26,835 bases of DNA from CANHVK01 sp046304235 (GCA_046304235.1 JBKCEW010000037.1:1-26835), one strand, 5' to 3'; shown: positions 1 through 7,627, numbered from the stretch's first letter. Translations and numbers: made by a program. The notes: generated by a model from the letters alone, not told the origin.

Positions 1-1223
1 CTGTAGGTGAAGTCGGGTTAAGTGAAGCAATTCGAATTGAAGCAAAAAAACAAAACTTATTGGTAAATGTTGCAGATAAACCAAATTTATGTGATTTCTA
101 TTTAGGTTCAATCGTAACAAAAGGGAATTTAAAATTAGCGATATCGACCAATGGAAAGTCACCCACATTTGCTAAAAGATTAAAACAAGTATTGAATGAT
201 AGTCTTCCTGATAATATGGAAGAATCATTAGATAATTTAAATCGTTTGAGAGAGAATTTAAAAGGAGATTTTCAAGAAAAAGTGGATACATTGAATAAAA
301 TAACAGCTTCTTTGGTTGAAAAACAAAAACCGAAATATTGGTGGGATGTGAATCTGAAAAAGAGTTTTGCATATACGTTTGGTGTAATTGGAATTTTAAT
401 TGCAGGACATATATTATTTAGTCTGTTACCACCAGAAACGATTTGGAAATCATCAGTCGGATTATTTAATGAATTAAATAATGATTTTCTCTGGTTTATG
501 TTGGGTGGATTCATTGCACAACTAATAGATGGTGCTCTTGGTATGGCCTATGGCGTAAGTGCAACTACTTTTTTATTGTCATTTGGAGTAAGCCCTGCTG
601 TAGCAAGTATGAGTGTGCACGCTTCTGAAATTTTCACTAGTGGAGTTTCAGGACTTATGCATTTAAAGTTTGGAAATGTTAATAGTAAATTGTTTAAGAA
701 TATAGTTTTACCAGGAGTTTTAGGCTCAATTGTAGGAGCATATTTACTTTCTGAATTCGAAGCTTACAATGCATATATTAAACCAGTTGTAGGAGTGTAT
801 ACTTTAATATTAGGAGTTATAATTATTTTAAAAGTAATTCGAAATCAACAGAAAAGAAAGAAAATTAAAAATGTTGGTTGGTTAGCCTCTTTAGGAGGAT
901 TTTTAGATGCGATTGGAGGAGGAGGTTGGGGACCTGTTGTTTCTTCAACATTAATTGCCAGAGGTAAAAATCCAAGAATGGTCATTGGTTCTGTGAATTT
1001 GGCTGAATTTTTTGTTTCATTAGCAAGTTCGTTTACTTTTTTCACCTTGATTGGAGGTTCTGGTTGGCAAACCATTTTAGGATTAATTTTAGGTGGAGTG
1101 GTAGCAGCACCAATCGCAGCTCACTTTTCTAAAAAGTTAAATGTGAAAGCAATGATGATTTTAGTTGGAACAATTGTCATAATTGTTAGTTTACGTATTA
1201 TATATATGGCTATTTTTAAATGA
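1..1223 (+). CDS. Siroheme dehydrogenase domain fused to TauE/SafE-type sulfite/anion exporter (5' partial)
   Basis: The reading frame is open from base 3, so the true start lies upstream of the window; TTG at 60 is only an internal codon. The first ~60 visible residues match the precorrin-2 dehydrogenase/sirohydrochlorin ferrochelatase part of CysG: NVADKPNLCDFYLGSIV followed by LKLAISTNGKSPTFAKRLK. A helical linker follows, then a hydrophobic segment (FAYTFGVIGILIAGHILFS) and a TauE/SafE (TSUP) domain with about eight membrane segments and glycine-rich loops such as GGFLDAIGGGGWGP. The soluble domain would make siroheme, the cofactor of sulfite reductase. The membrane domain would move sulfite or a related anion. 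It opens a run of sulfate-assimilation genes, which fits both roles. The identity of both domains is clear from the sequence; the transported substrate is inferred. Confidence 0.88.
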   Translation, partial: VGEVGLSEAIRIEAKKQNLLVNVADKPNLCDFYLGSIVTKGNLKLAISTNGKSPTFAKRLKQVLNDSLPDNMEESLDNLNRLRENLKGDFQEKVDTLNKITASLVEKQKPKYWWDVNLKKSFAYTFGVIGILIAGHILFSLLPPETIWKSSVGLFNELNNDFLWFMLGGFIAQLIDGALGMAYGVSATTFLLSFGVSPAVASMSVHASEIFTSGVSGLMHLKFGNVNSKLFKNIVLPGVLGSIVGAYLLSEFEAYNAYIKPVVGVYTLILGVIIILKVIRNQQKRKKIKNVGWLASLGGFLDAIGGGGWGPVVSSTLIARGKNPRMVIGSVNLAEFFVSLASSFTFFTLIGGSGWQTILGLILGGVVAAPIAAHFSKKLNVKAMMILVGTIVIIVSLRIIYMAIFK

Positions 1224-1232
1224 TGAATTTAT

Positions 1233-1275
1233 TTCCTGCCCGCACCCTGAGGCTCTCGAAGGGAAAGGGAAGGAA
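1233..1275. repeat. GC-rich imperfect hairpin, copy 1 of a family
   Basis: TTCC and GGAA ends enclose the core CCCGCACCCTGAGG (1239-1252) followed by CTCTCGAAGGGA. The same core recurs at 7635-7660 with one difference in 26 bases. It lies just after the first gene's stop and is much richer in G+C than its surroundings. It may act as a transcript-stabilising or terminating hairpin, although no T-run follows. Confidence 0.7.
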
Positions 1276-1306
1276 TGAAACTAAATAAACTAAAAAAACT
1301 AATAGC

Positions 1307-1366
1307 TTTTGCCTTGTGCCTTATGCCAATAAACTAATGACTAAAAACTAAAAACTATTGACTATA
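1307..1366. repeat. Low-complexity tract of TGCCTTA- and ACTAAAA-like words
   Basis: Short degenerate words (TTGCCTTG, TGCCTTA, TGCCAAT, then ACTAAAAACTAAAAACTA) fill the space up to the start codon of the aldo/keto reductase gene. The same TGCCTTA/TGCCTAA words occur before cysM and before the gene at 14417. Confidence 0.55.
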
Positions 1367-2254
1367 ATGAAAAAAGTACTTTTAAGCGATTCAGGACCAG
1401 AAACATCAGAAGCGATTTATAGTTTTTGGAGATGGAACAATAATGAAGATTTGAATCTGGCAAAAATTCAAGAGGTATTAGAATATGTAATAAGCCTTGG
1501 GATCAATGCCTTAGATGTTTCTTCTATTTACGGGAATGGAAAAATACAAGAATTACTTGGAGATGCATTGGCTAACCTTACTATAAAAAGAGAGGATTTA
1601 GTCTTGTTTTCAAAAATTAGTAACAAACATCCTCAATTAGATGGAAACTATCAATATGAGCCACTTACTGAAAAAAGTATTTTGAAACAAGTCGATACCT
1701 TACTTTCAAGTTTGAAAACGGATTATATCGATGTTTTGTTGATTGAAGATTTTGATCCGTTGATGAATGTAGATGTAGTTGCTTCTGTTTTAACTTCATT
1801 ACAATTGAGAGGAAAAATCAAACATGTTGGGGTTTCTAATTTCAATGTGCAACAACATAAATTATTTGCTTCCCGTTTATCAGAGGAAGTAGTGACCAAT
1901 CATTTTGAATTGAATTTGTTACAAACAAAAGCATTGGAAGATGGTCGTTTAGATTTTATCAAAGAACAATACAGTAAACCAATGGCTTTCGGTCCTTTAG
2001 CAGATGGTCGAATTTTACAAGGGCAAGATGCTAAAGCAATAGCAATTCGTAAGGTTTTGTCATCGTTGACTGAAAAATATCAATCAAATATCGAGCAAAT
2101 TGCAGTTGCTTGGATTCACAAGCTAGGTGCATTACCTATTATTGGTAGTTTATCAAAAGAACGTATACACAATGCTGCCACAGCAGGAGATATTCAATTG
2201 TCTTATCAAGATTGGCATCAGATATATGAAACAATAAAATCTATAAATTCATAA
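1367..2254 (+). CDS. Aldo/keto reductase (YdhF-like), catalytic His replaced by Glu
   Basis: 295 residues, the usual length for a single-domain NADPH-dependent aldo/keto reductase with a TIM-barrel fold. I chose ATG 1367 over TTG 1358 because the upstream bases belong to a low-complexity repeat. Visible landmarks are Asp50 and Tyr55 in ALDVSSIYGNG, Lys83 in LVLFSKISNK, and the family motif GKIKHVGVSNF. The position that normally holds the fourth catalytic residue, His in LLLHRPDPL of YdhF-type enzymes, reads LLIEDFDPL, so Glu127 replaces it. The stop is 3 nt before cysH, implying co-transcription with the sulfate genes. The substrate is unknown. His-to-Glu at this site is known from steroid 5-beta-reductases, where it favours C=C reduction; whether that applies here is speculation. 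Confidence 0.88.
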   Translation: MKKVLLSDSGPETSEAIYSFWRWNNNEDLNLAKIQEVLEYVISLGINALDVSSIYGNGKIQELLGDALANLTIKREDLVLFSKISNKHPQLDGNYQYEPLTEKSILKQVDTLLSSLKTDYIDVLLIEDFDPLMNVDVVASVLTSLQLRGKIKHVGVSNFNVQQHKLFASRLSEEVVTNHFELNLLQTKALEDGRLDFIKEQYSKPMAFGPLADGRILQGQDAKAIAIRKVLSSLTEKYQSNIEQIAVAWIHKLGALPIIGSLSKERIHNAATAGDIQLSYQDWHQIYETIKSINS

Positions 2255-2257
2255 AAT

Positions 2258-2944
2258 ATGTCTTTAACTGTTCAAGAAATAGAAAACCTAGATTTACCTA
2301 ATTTGTTAACTTTCTTAGCTCACAAATATCCAGGTAAAGTAGCCTTTTCAACTAGCTTGAGTTTCGAGGATCAGGTGATCACACATCATATTTTTGCGAA
2401 TAAATTACCGATTCGTGTTTTTACTTTAGATACAGGTCGCTTGTTTTCAGAAACATATTCTGTTTTAAATGCAACAAGAGAACGTTACAAGCAAAACATT
2501 GAAGTGTTTTTCCCTAAACACGAAACAGTAGAAAAATTGGTTACTGAAAAAGGACCGATTAGTTTTTACGAAAGTCTTGAAAACAGAAAAGAATGTTGTT
2601 TTATCCGTAAAGTCGAACCATTAAATCGAGCTTTACAAGGTGTTGAATGTTGGATAACAGGATTGAGAGCTGAACACTCTGAAAATAGAAAAGCAATGCC
2701 AATTGTTGAGTTAGATGATAGCAGAGGAATTACCAAAGTTCATCCATTAACAACTTGGTCAACAGAAGAGGTAAAAGCAGAAATAGCAAAATACAATATA
2801 CCCTACAATGTGTTGCATGACAAAGGATTTGTAAGTATCGGTTGTCAACCTTGTACACGTGCCATCCGAGAAGGAGAAGATTTCCGAGCTGGAAGATGGT
2901 GGTGGGAAAACAATGATAAAAAAGAATGCGGATTGCATGCGTAA
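2258..2944 (+). CDS. cysH: Adenylyl-sulfate (APS) reductase, [4Fe-4S] thioredoxin-dependent type
   Basis: 228 residues. It reduces activated sulfate to sulfite in assimilatory sulfate reduction. The PP-loop-like region SLSFEDQ is near the N-terminus. Two cysteine pairs that bind the iron-sulfur cluster are present: Cys113-Cys114 in KECCFIRK and Cys196/Cys199 in GCQPCT. The C-terminal ECGLH motif carries the catalytic Cys224. The four cluster cysteines separate APS reductases from the PAPS reductases of enterobacteria, so the substrate is most likely APS and no APS kinase is needed; none is seen in the window. It lies between the aldo/keto reductase gene (3 nt gap) and cysD. Confidence 0.93.
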   Translation: MSLTVQEIENLDLPNLLTFLAHKYPGKVAFSTSLSFEDQVITHHIFANKLPIRVFTLDTGRLFSETYSVLNATRERYKQNIEVFFPKHETVEKLVTEKGPISFYESLENRKECCFIRKVEPLNRALQGVECWITGLRAEHSENRKAMPIVELDDSRGITKVHPLTTWSTEEVKAEIAKYNIPYNVLHDKGFVSIGCQPCTRAIREGEDFRAGRWWWENNDKKECGLHA

Positions 2945-3014
2945 TTATAAATTATAAATGATGAATTATGAATGATCACTTTAACTCATAACTCATAACA
3001 CATAACTCATAATT
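2943..3014. repeat. Inverted repeat filling the cysH-cysD gap (empty copy)
   Basis: Left arm 2943-2973 and right arm 2984-3014 are 31 nt each, complementary at 23 of 31 positions without gaps, around a 10-nt loop. Both arms have a 7-bp period: AATTATA/AATGATG/AATTATG words on the left and ACTCATA/ACACATA words on the right. The left arm begins inside the cysH stop codon and the right arm ends 8 nt before the cysD GTG start. The same two arms, split by a gene, lie between cysD and cysN. Confidence 0.8.
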
Positions 3015-3022
3015 TAAAAAAG

Positions 3023-3919
3023 GTGGATTATTTAGATCAATTAGAAGCAGAAGCGATTTACATTTTAAGAGAAGTCGCAGGACAATTTGAAAGACCAGCG
3101 CTTTTATTTAGTGGTGGAAAAGATAGTATTTGTTTAGTGCATTTAGCATTGAAAGCATTTCGCCCTGGAAAATTTCCATTTCCGTTAGTGCACGTTGACA
3201 CAGGACATAATTTCCCAGAAGCGATTGAATACAGAGACAATCTTGCTGCTAAATTAAGTGAGAAGTTAATTGTACGCTATGTTGCTGATACCATTAAAGA
3301 AAAGAATTTACAAGATGGAAAAGGTAAATTCCCAAGTCGTAATGCATTACAAACCTATACGTTGCTGGATGTAATTAACGAGTTTGAATTTGATGCTTGT
3401 ATCGGTGGGGCTAGAAGAGACGAAGAAAAAGCGCGTGCGAAAGAACGTATTTTTTCAGTGAGAGATGAATTCGGACAATGGGATCCGAAGAAACAACGTC
3501 CAGAGTTATGGAATATTTACAACGGTAAAATAGACAAAGGTGAAAATGTACGCGTTTTTCCAATTTCAAACTGGACGGAATTAGATGTTTGGAACTACAT
3601 TAAACGCGAAAATATTGAACTGCCTTCCATTTATTTTACTCACGAACGTGAATGTATTAAAACGGAACACGGTCAGTGGATGAATGTCAATGAATTTGTA
3701 ACATTAGAACCTACAGACAAAATTGAAAATGTCAAAGTACGTTACAGAACAGTTGGAGATATGACATGTACAGCAGCAGTTGAAAGTGAAGCGTACACCG
3801 TTGATGATATCATTTCAGAATTGAAAGAAACACGAATTTCTGAAAGAGGTGCAACACGTATGGATGACCGCATCAGCGAAGCAGCGATGGAAGACAGAAA
3901 AAAAGGAGGGTATTTTTAA
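3023..3919 (+). CDS. cysD: Sulfate adenylyltransferase subunit 2
   Basis: 298 residues. It is the catalytic subunit of heterodimeric ATP sulfurylase, which with CysN makes APS from sulfate and ATP. Clear family motifs are the PP-loop SGGKDS (residues 30-35), PLVHVDTGHNFPE, IGGARRDEEKARAKER, and the C-terminal RMDDR...KKGGYF ending, which resembles E. coli CysD. The start is GTG at 3023: the protein then begins DYLDQLEAEAIYILREV as in the family, and no in-frame ATG lies upstream within the gap. The partner cysN is downstream but separated by a four-helix-bundle gene, which is unusual for this tight gene pair. Confidence 0.95.
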   Translation: MDYLDQLEAEAIYILREVAGQFERPALLFSGGKDSICLVHLALKAFRPGKFPFPLVHVDTGHNFPEAIEYRDNLAAKLSEKLIVRYVADTIKEKNLQDGKGKFPSRNALQTYTLLDVINEFEFDACIGGARRDEEKARAKERIFSVRDEFGQWDPKKQRPELWNIYNGKIDKGENVRVFPISNWTELDVWNYIKRENIELPSIYFTHERECIKTEHGQWMNVNEFVTLEPTDKIENVKVRYRTVGDMTCTAAVESEAYTVDDIISELKETRISERGATRMDDRISEAAMEDRKKGGYF

Positions 3920-4464
3920 TTATGAATTATTATTGATGAATTATGAATGATTTTTAATTAGTTGAATTTGAATTGAAATGATTTTTTTGATTAAATTAAA
4001 TAGAGTTAACTAATACTTTTTTTATGCAATCAGAAAATATTTTTATACAAAAATCATTCAATTTCGCTGTGAATATTGTTCGTTTTTGTAATTCATCTAA
4101 TAATAATTACCAGCAAAATATCTTGAATAAACAATTATTAAGAAGTGGCACAGCTGTTGGAGCTTTAATAAGAGAAGCACAGAATGCAGAGAGTAAAGCT
4201 GATTTCATTCACAAATTAGCAATATCTCAAAAAGAATGTGATGAAAGCTGTTATTGGTTAGAAATTTTAAATAAAACGAATATGATTGATGATTTAGTTT
4301 ACAAGAATTTACATTTTGAGGCAAGTTCGTTGTTAAAATTAATACGTAGTGCAATAGTCACGACAAAGTCAAAAATGAAAAACAAAGAGTATTTATAAAT
4401 AGGAAAAATGATGTTTATGTGGTTTAATTTCATTCATAACTCATAATCCATAATTCATAATTAA
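3916..4464. mobile_element. Putative cassette: S23-type gene enclosed by 35-nt inverted repeats
   Basis: Left arm 3916-3950 and right arm 4430-4464 are complementary at 30 of 35 positions with no gap: 15/15 at the outer ends, 5/10 in the middle and 10/10 at the inner ends. The left arm starts inside the end of cysD (its stop codon is 3917-3919) and the right arm ends 4 nt before the cysN GTG. The left arm matches the left arm of the cysH-cysD repeat at 31 of 34 positions (3918-3951 versus 2943-2976); the right arms match at 27 of 32 (4431-4462 versus 2983-3014). The interior holds only the four-helix-bundle gene. No transposase or target-site duplication is visible, so mobility is inferred. 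Confidence 0.5.
4024..4398 (+). CDS. Four-helix-bundle protein of the 23S rRNA intervening-sequence (S23) family
   Basis: 124 residues. The family signature is plain: QLLRSGTAVGALIREAQNAE (residues 37-56) followed by SKADFIHKLAISQKECDESC and YWLEIL. Members are small four-helix bundles first seen as ORFs inside 23S rRNA intervening sequences and often found as stand-alone genes in Bacteroidota; they are structurally akin to the Avd accessory protein of diversity-generating retroelements. The biochemical role is not established. No rRNA or reverse transcriptase gene is in the window. The gene sits between cysD and cysN inside a 35-nt inverted repeat, an arrangement that resembles rRNA intervening sequences, whose ends also pair. 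Confidence 0.9.
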   Translation: MQSENIFIQKSFNFAVNIVRFCNSSNNNYQQNILNKQLLRSGTAVGALIREAQNAESKADFIHKLAISQKECDESCYWLEILNKTNMIDDLVYKNLHFEASSLLKLIRSAIVTTKSKMKNKEYL

Positions 4465-4468
4465 TAAA

Positions 4469-5713
4469 GTGGAAATTTTAAGATTTTTTACAGCAGGAAA
4501 CGTTGATGATGGGAAAAGTACCCTGATTGGACGATTATTATACGATAGCAAATCCGTATCAACAGATATTTTAGAAACGCTTACTAGACAAAGTAAAACA
4601 ACGGGCGAAAATGCCGAGATTGATTTAGCTTTATTGACTGATGGTTTGCGTGCGGAAAGAGAACAGGGAATTACGATTGATGTAGCTTACAAATATTTCT
4701 CTACGGAGAAAAGAAAGTTTATCATTGCTGATACACCCGGGCATGTTCAGTATACGCGTAATATGTTTACAGGATCGTCAAATTCAGATTTAGCGATTAT
4801 TTTAGTCGATGCTAGAAATGGTATAACAGAGCAAACACGTAGACACAGTATTATTTCTTCAATCGTTGGTTTACCACATATTTTAGTTTGTATCAATAAA
4901 ATGGATTTGGTTGATTACAAGGAGGAGGTATATCAACAAATTGTTTCTGATTACAATCAGTTTGCTAAGCAAATAGGTGTCGCTAAAGTTTCGTTTTTAC
5001 CGGCAAGTGCTTTTACTGGGGAAAATGTAGTCAATAATACAGGTAAAATGGACTGGTTTCAAGGTCCAACCTTATTTGAGTTTTTAGAAACAGTTGAAAT
5101 CGAATCTTACCAAGATACAAATGCACCAAGATTTCAAGTACAATATGTTGTTCGACCACAAACAGAAGAGTTACATGACTATAGGGGGTACGCAGGTAGT
5201 GTGTTAAGCGGTTCTTTCAAAAAAGGAGATAAAGTTCACATTTATCCAGTGGATTTAACTTCAACAATCTCTAAATTAGAGAAATTTGAAACTGAGGTAG
5301 AAGAAGCACATGCTGGAGAACCTGTAATTATTCATTTGGAAGATGAAATTGATATTTCTCGTGGATCTACAATTGTCCCTATTCAAAATCAAATACTAGC
5401 AGAAAATTCGTTCGAGGCTGTCGTTTGTTGGATGGATAATAAGTCATTTCAACCAGGTCAAAAATTGCTATTACAACAAAATAGTTTCAGAACTAAAGCG
5501 GTGATTAAAGAAGTTGATAATAAGATTAATATACACAATTTCCAAAGTGAAGAAAGCGATGGTACCCTACATTTAAATGATTTTTGTAAAGTGACAATCA
5601 AAACCGCCGAACCATTAGCATTTGATACTTACAAACAAAATCGTAAGACAGGTTCTTTCATTTTAATAAACGAAAACACAAATAATACTGTTGCAGCAGG
5701 AGTGATAGAATAA
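4469..5713 (+). CDS. cysN: Sulfate adenylyltransferase subunit 1 (GTPase)
   Basis: 414 residues. It is an EF-Tu-like GTPase that couples GTP hydrolysis to APS formation by CysD. G motifs are in order: GNVDDGKS (10-17), GITID (67-71), DTPGH (88-92) and NKMD (143-146), followed by beta-barrel domains with KKGDKVHIYP and SRGSTIV. The protein ends after the barrel domains, so it lacks the C-terminal APS kinase seen in CysN-CysC/NodQ fusions. The start is GTG at 4469, 4 nt after an inverted-repeat arm; the family N-terminus ILRFFTAGNVDDGKS begins right there. cysD also starts with GTG. Confidence 0.95.
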   Translation: MEILRFFTAGNVDDGKSTLIGRLLYDSKSVSTDILETLTRQSKTTGENAEIDLALLTDGLRAEREQGITIDVAYKYFSTEKRKFIIADTPGHVQYTRNMFTGSSNSDLAIILVDARNGITEQTRRHSIISSIVGLPHILVCINKMDLVDYKEEVYQQIVSDYNQFAKQIGVAKVSFLPASAFTGENVVNNTGKMDWFQGPTLFEFLETVEIESYQDTNAPRFQVQYVVRPQTEELHDYRGYAGSVLSGSFKKGDKVHIYPVDLTSTISKLEKFETEVEEAHAGEPVIIHLEDEIDISRGSTIVPIQNQILAENSFEAVVCWMDNKSFQPGQKLLLQQNSFRTKAVIKEVDNKINIHNFQSEESDGTLHLNDFCKVTIKTAEPLAFDTYKQNRKTGSFILINENTNNTVAAGVIE

Positions 5714-5715
5714 AT

Positions 5716-5748
5716 CTTCCCTCCTTAGAGGAGGGATTAAGGGAGGTG
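5716..5748. repeat. GC-rich hairpin repeat, compact copy
   Basis: CCCTCC (5719-5724) pairs with GGAGGG (5730-5735) around a 5-nt loop, followed by ATTAAGGGAGGTG. The flanks match an element at 23507-23563, where about 20 extra bases sit in the loop. It lies just after the cysN stop. Confidence 0.7.
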
Positions 5749-5785
5749 ATTAAAACTTTCTCTCGGGTTTACACTAAATGTTACA

Positions 5786-5805
5786 CAGAGCTTGTCTAAG
5801 TGAGA
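5786..5805. repeat. Degenerate CTGAGCTTGTCGAAG-type repeat
   Basis: The stretch reads CAGAGCTTGTCTAAGTGAG, close to the CTGAGCTTGTCGAAG word that is dispersed in many bacterial genomes. It is preceded by GTTTACACTAAATG and followed by a G-rich tail. Related words occur at 23529-23545 and, inverted, at 24891-24920. The rest of the 187-nt cysN-cysE gap shows nothing else I recognise. Confidence 0.5.
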
Positions 5806-5900
5806 CGCGATGTGGAGGGGGAGGAAAAGATAAGATGTTTATTGTAACAAAAGTTGAATAAAAAGACATTGTGACTTATTAAATTCACAAAAAAACAAAA

Positions 5901-6704
5901 ATGAAAAACCTACTAACAAAACTCTTTCAAGCGCATTCGCAGAAAAAAACACTGCCAGCACCACAGTTGGTGGAAGCTTTTGTAGAGACATTATTAGCAA
6001 TATTGTTTCCAGCATATAGTGTTAAAAAGATTGTTTCAAAAGAACAATTAGAAGAGGAAATAGAGAAAAACAAAAAGCAGTTAGAAGTTTTACTTTTGCA
6101 TATTGAAGCAGATTTGACACTTTCTGCATCTGAAATTATAAATCAATTTTATGATGAATTACCTGTAATTTATGATTTACTATTGAAAGATGCTGATGCA
6201 TTAGAAAAAGGAGACCCAGCAGCGAGAGGAGTTGAGGAAGTGATGCGTTCTTATCCAGGGTTTTATGCGATATCTATTTTTAGAATTGCAAATGCTTTGT
6301 TTAAATTGAATGTACCGTTTATTCCTCGCATTTTTACAGAACTAGCACATAGTAAAACAGGGATAGATATTCATCCTGGAGCAACGATTGGTAATTATTT
6401 TTTCATTGATCATGGTACGGGTATTGTCATCGGTGAAACAACAGTCATTGGTAATAATGTAAAGATTTATCAAGGAGTTACTTTGGGGGCGTTAAGTGTA
6501 AAAAAAGAAATGGCTGAAACCAAACGTCACCCTACAATTGAGGATAATGTAGTGATTTATGCCGGAGCAACGATTCTAGGTGGAAATACAGTAATTGGTG
6601 AAAATACGATTATTGGAGGAAATACTTGGATAACCGAAAGTATAGACTCTAATTCAATGGTTTATCATCAGCCAGAATTAATAATTAAAAATAAATCAAA
6701 TTAA
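5901..6704 (+). CDS. cysE: Serine O-acetyltransferase
   Basis: 267 residues. It transfers acetyl from acetyl-CoA to L-serine, giving O-acetylserine for cysteine synthase. The N-terminal ~140 residues are helical, as in CysE. From about residue 150 a left-handed beta-helix of hexapeptide repeats begins, with SKTGIDIHPGATIG, FIDHGTGIVIGET and VKIYQGVTLGALS. His158 and the Asp170-His171 pair match conserved active-site positions of the family. A long loop after ALS contains KRHPTIEDNVVI, also typical. The next gene, cysM, uses the product, so the pair forms the last two steps of the cluster. Confidence 0.93.
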   Translation: MKNLLTKLFQAHSQKKTLPAPQLVEAFVETLLAILFPAYSVKKIVSKEQLEEEIEKNKKQLEVLLLHIEADLTLSASEIINQFYDELPVIYDLLLKDADALEKGDPAARGVEEVMRSYPGFYAISIFRIANALFKLNVPFIPRIFTELAHSKTGIDIHPGATIGNYFFIDHGTGIVIGETTVIGNNVKIYQGVTLGALSVKKEMAETKRHPTIEDNVVIYAGATILGGNTVIGENTIIGGNTWITESIDSNSMVYHQPELIIKNKSN

Positions 6705-6710
6705 AATATA

Positions 6711-6741
6711 TGCTAATGCCTTATGGCTAATGCCTAATTAC
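6711..6741. repeat. TGCCTAA-type heptamer tract before cysM
   Basis: Degenerate 7-bp words TGCTAA, TGCCTTA, TGGCTAA and TGCCTAA follow each other and end 7 nt before the cysM ATG. Exact tandem copies of TGCCTAA occur at 14385-14412. Confidence 0.6.
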
Positions 6742-6748
6742 TAAATAA

Positions 6749-7627
6749 ATGAAACTAATAGAATTTATCGGAAACACACCTTTGGTTGAATTGAACCATT
6801 TGAATCCGAACCCGAAAGTAAGATTGTTAGCAAAGTTGGAGGGGCACAATCCTGGTGGAAGTGTGAAAGACAGAGCTGCATTTGGTTTGATTCAAGGAGG
6901 TATTGATAGTGGATTAATTAAACCAGATAGCAAATTGATTGAAGCGACTAGTGGAAATACAGGTATTGCTTTAGCTATGATTGCTCGATTACATAATTTG
7001 CATATCGAATTAGTTATGCCAGAAAATTCAACGAGAGAGCGTGTGTTGAGTATGCGTGCGTTTGGGGCTGTGGTTACCTTGACACCAGCTGAAGGAAGTA
7101 TGGAGGCAGCGATTGATTATGCGCGTGCTAAAGTAGAAAATGAAGGGTATATTATGTTGGATCAGTTTGGAAATCAAAACAATCCGAATATGCATTACAA
7201 AACTACTGGTCCAGAAATTTGGAGAGATACCAATGGTGAAGTAACGCATTTTGTTTCAGCTATGGGAACAACAGGTACAATCATGGGTGTTTCTCGCTTT
7301 TTAAAAGAACAAAATCCAAATGTTCAAATTATAGGGGCGCAACCAGCAGATGGAGCTAAAATACCTGGCATTCGCAAATGGCCTGAGGAATACTTACCGA
7401 AAATCTTTGATCGATCAAGGGTAGATAGAGTAGTCGAGGTTTCGGAGGAAGAAGCAAAAGAAATGACCAAACGATTAGCACGAGAAGAGGGTGTTTTTGC
7501 AGGAATGAGTAGTGGTGGTTCTGTTGCAACTGCGTTGAAAATCATACCTAAACTTTCAGAAGGTACAGTTGTTTGTATCATATGTGACCGTGGAGATAAG
7601 TATTTATCTACCGACTTATTTGACTAA
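6749..7627 (+). CDS. cysM: Cysteine synthase B (O-acetylserine sulfhydrylase)
   Basis: 292 residues. This PLP-dependent enzyme makes cysteine from O-acetylserine and sulfide. Lys40 in NPGGSVKDRAA is the Schiff-base lysine. EATSGNTGIALAMIA is the substrate loop and MGTTGTIMGVSRFLKEQ the PLP phosphate-binding loop. The C-terminal GIRKWPEEYLPKIF and CIICDRGDKYLST follow E. coli CysM more closely than CysK, and the length also fits CysM. It follows cysE by 44 nt and is followed by a strong hairpin. Confidence 0.92.
   Translation: MKLIEFIGNTPLVELNHLNPNPKVRLLAKLEGHNPGGSVKDRAAFGLIQGGIDSGLIKPDSKLIEATSGNTGIALAMIARLHNLHIELVMPENSTRERVLSMRAFGAVVTLTPAEGSMEAAIDYARAKVENEGYIMLDQFGNQNNPNMHYKTTGPEIWRDTNGEVTHFVSAMGTTGTIMGVSRFLKEQNPNVQIIGAQPADGAKIPGIRKWPEEYLPKIFDRSRVDRVVEVSEEEAKEMTKRLAREEGVFAGMSSGGSVATALKIIPKLSEGTVVCIICDRGDKYLSTDLFD

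Noticed and set aside
60..62. TTG as the start of the first gene
   Set aside because: The frame is open to the left edge and the upstream residues continue the siroheme dehydrogenase domain, so the gene simply begins outside the window.
4024..4398. Avd accessory gene of a diversity-generating retroelement serving the FISUMP gene
   Set aside because: It matches the S23 signature, lies 20 kb away inside the cys operon, and no reverse transcriptase or template accompanies it.
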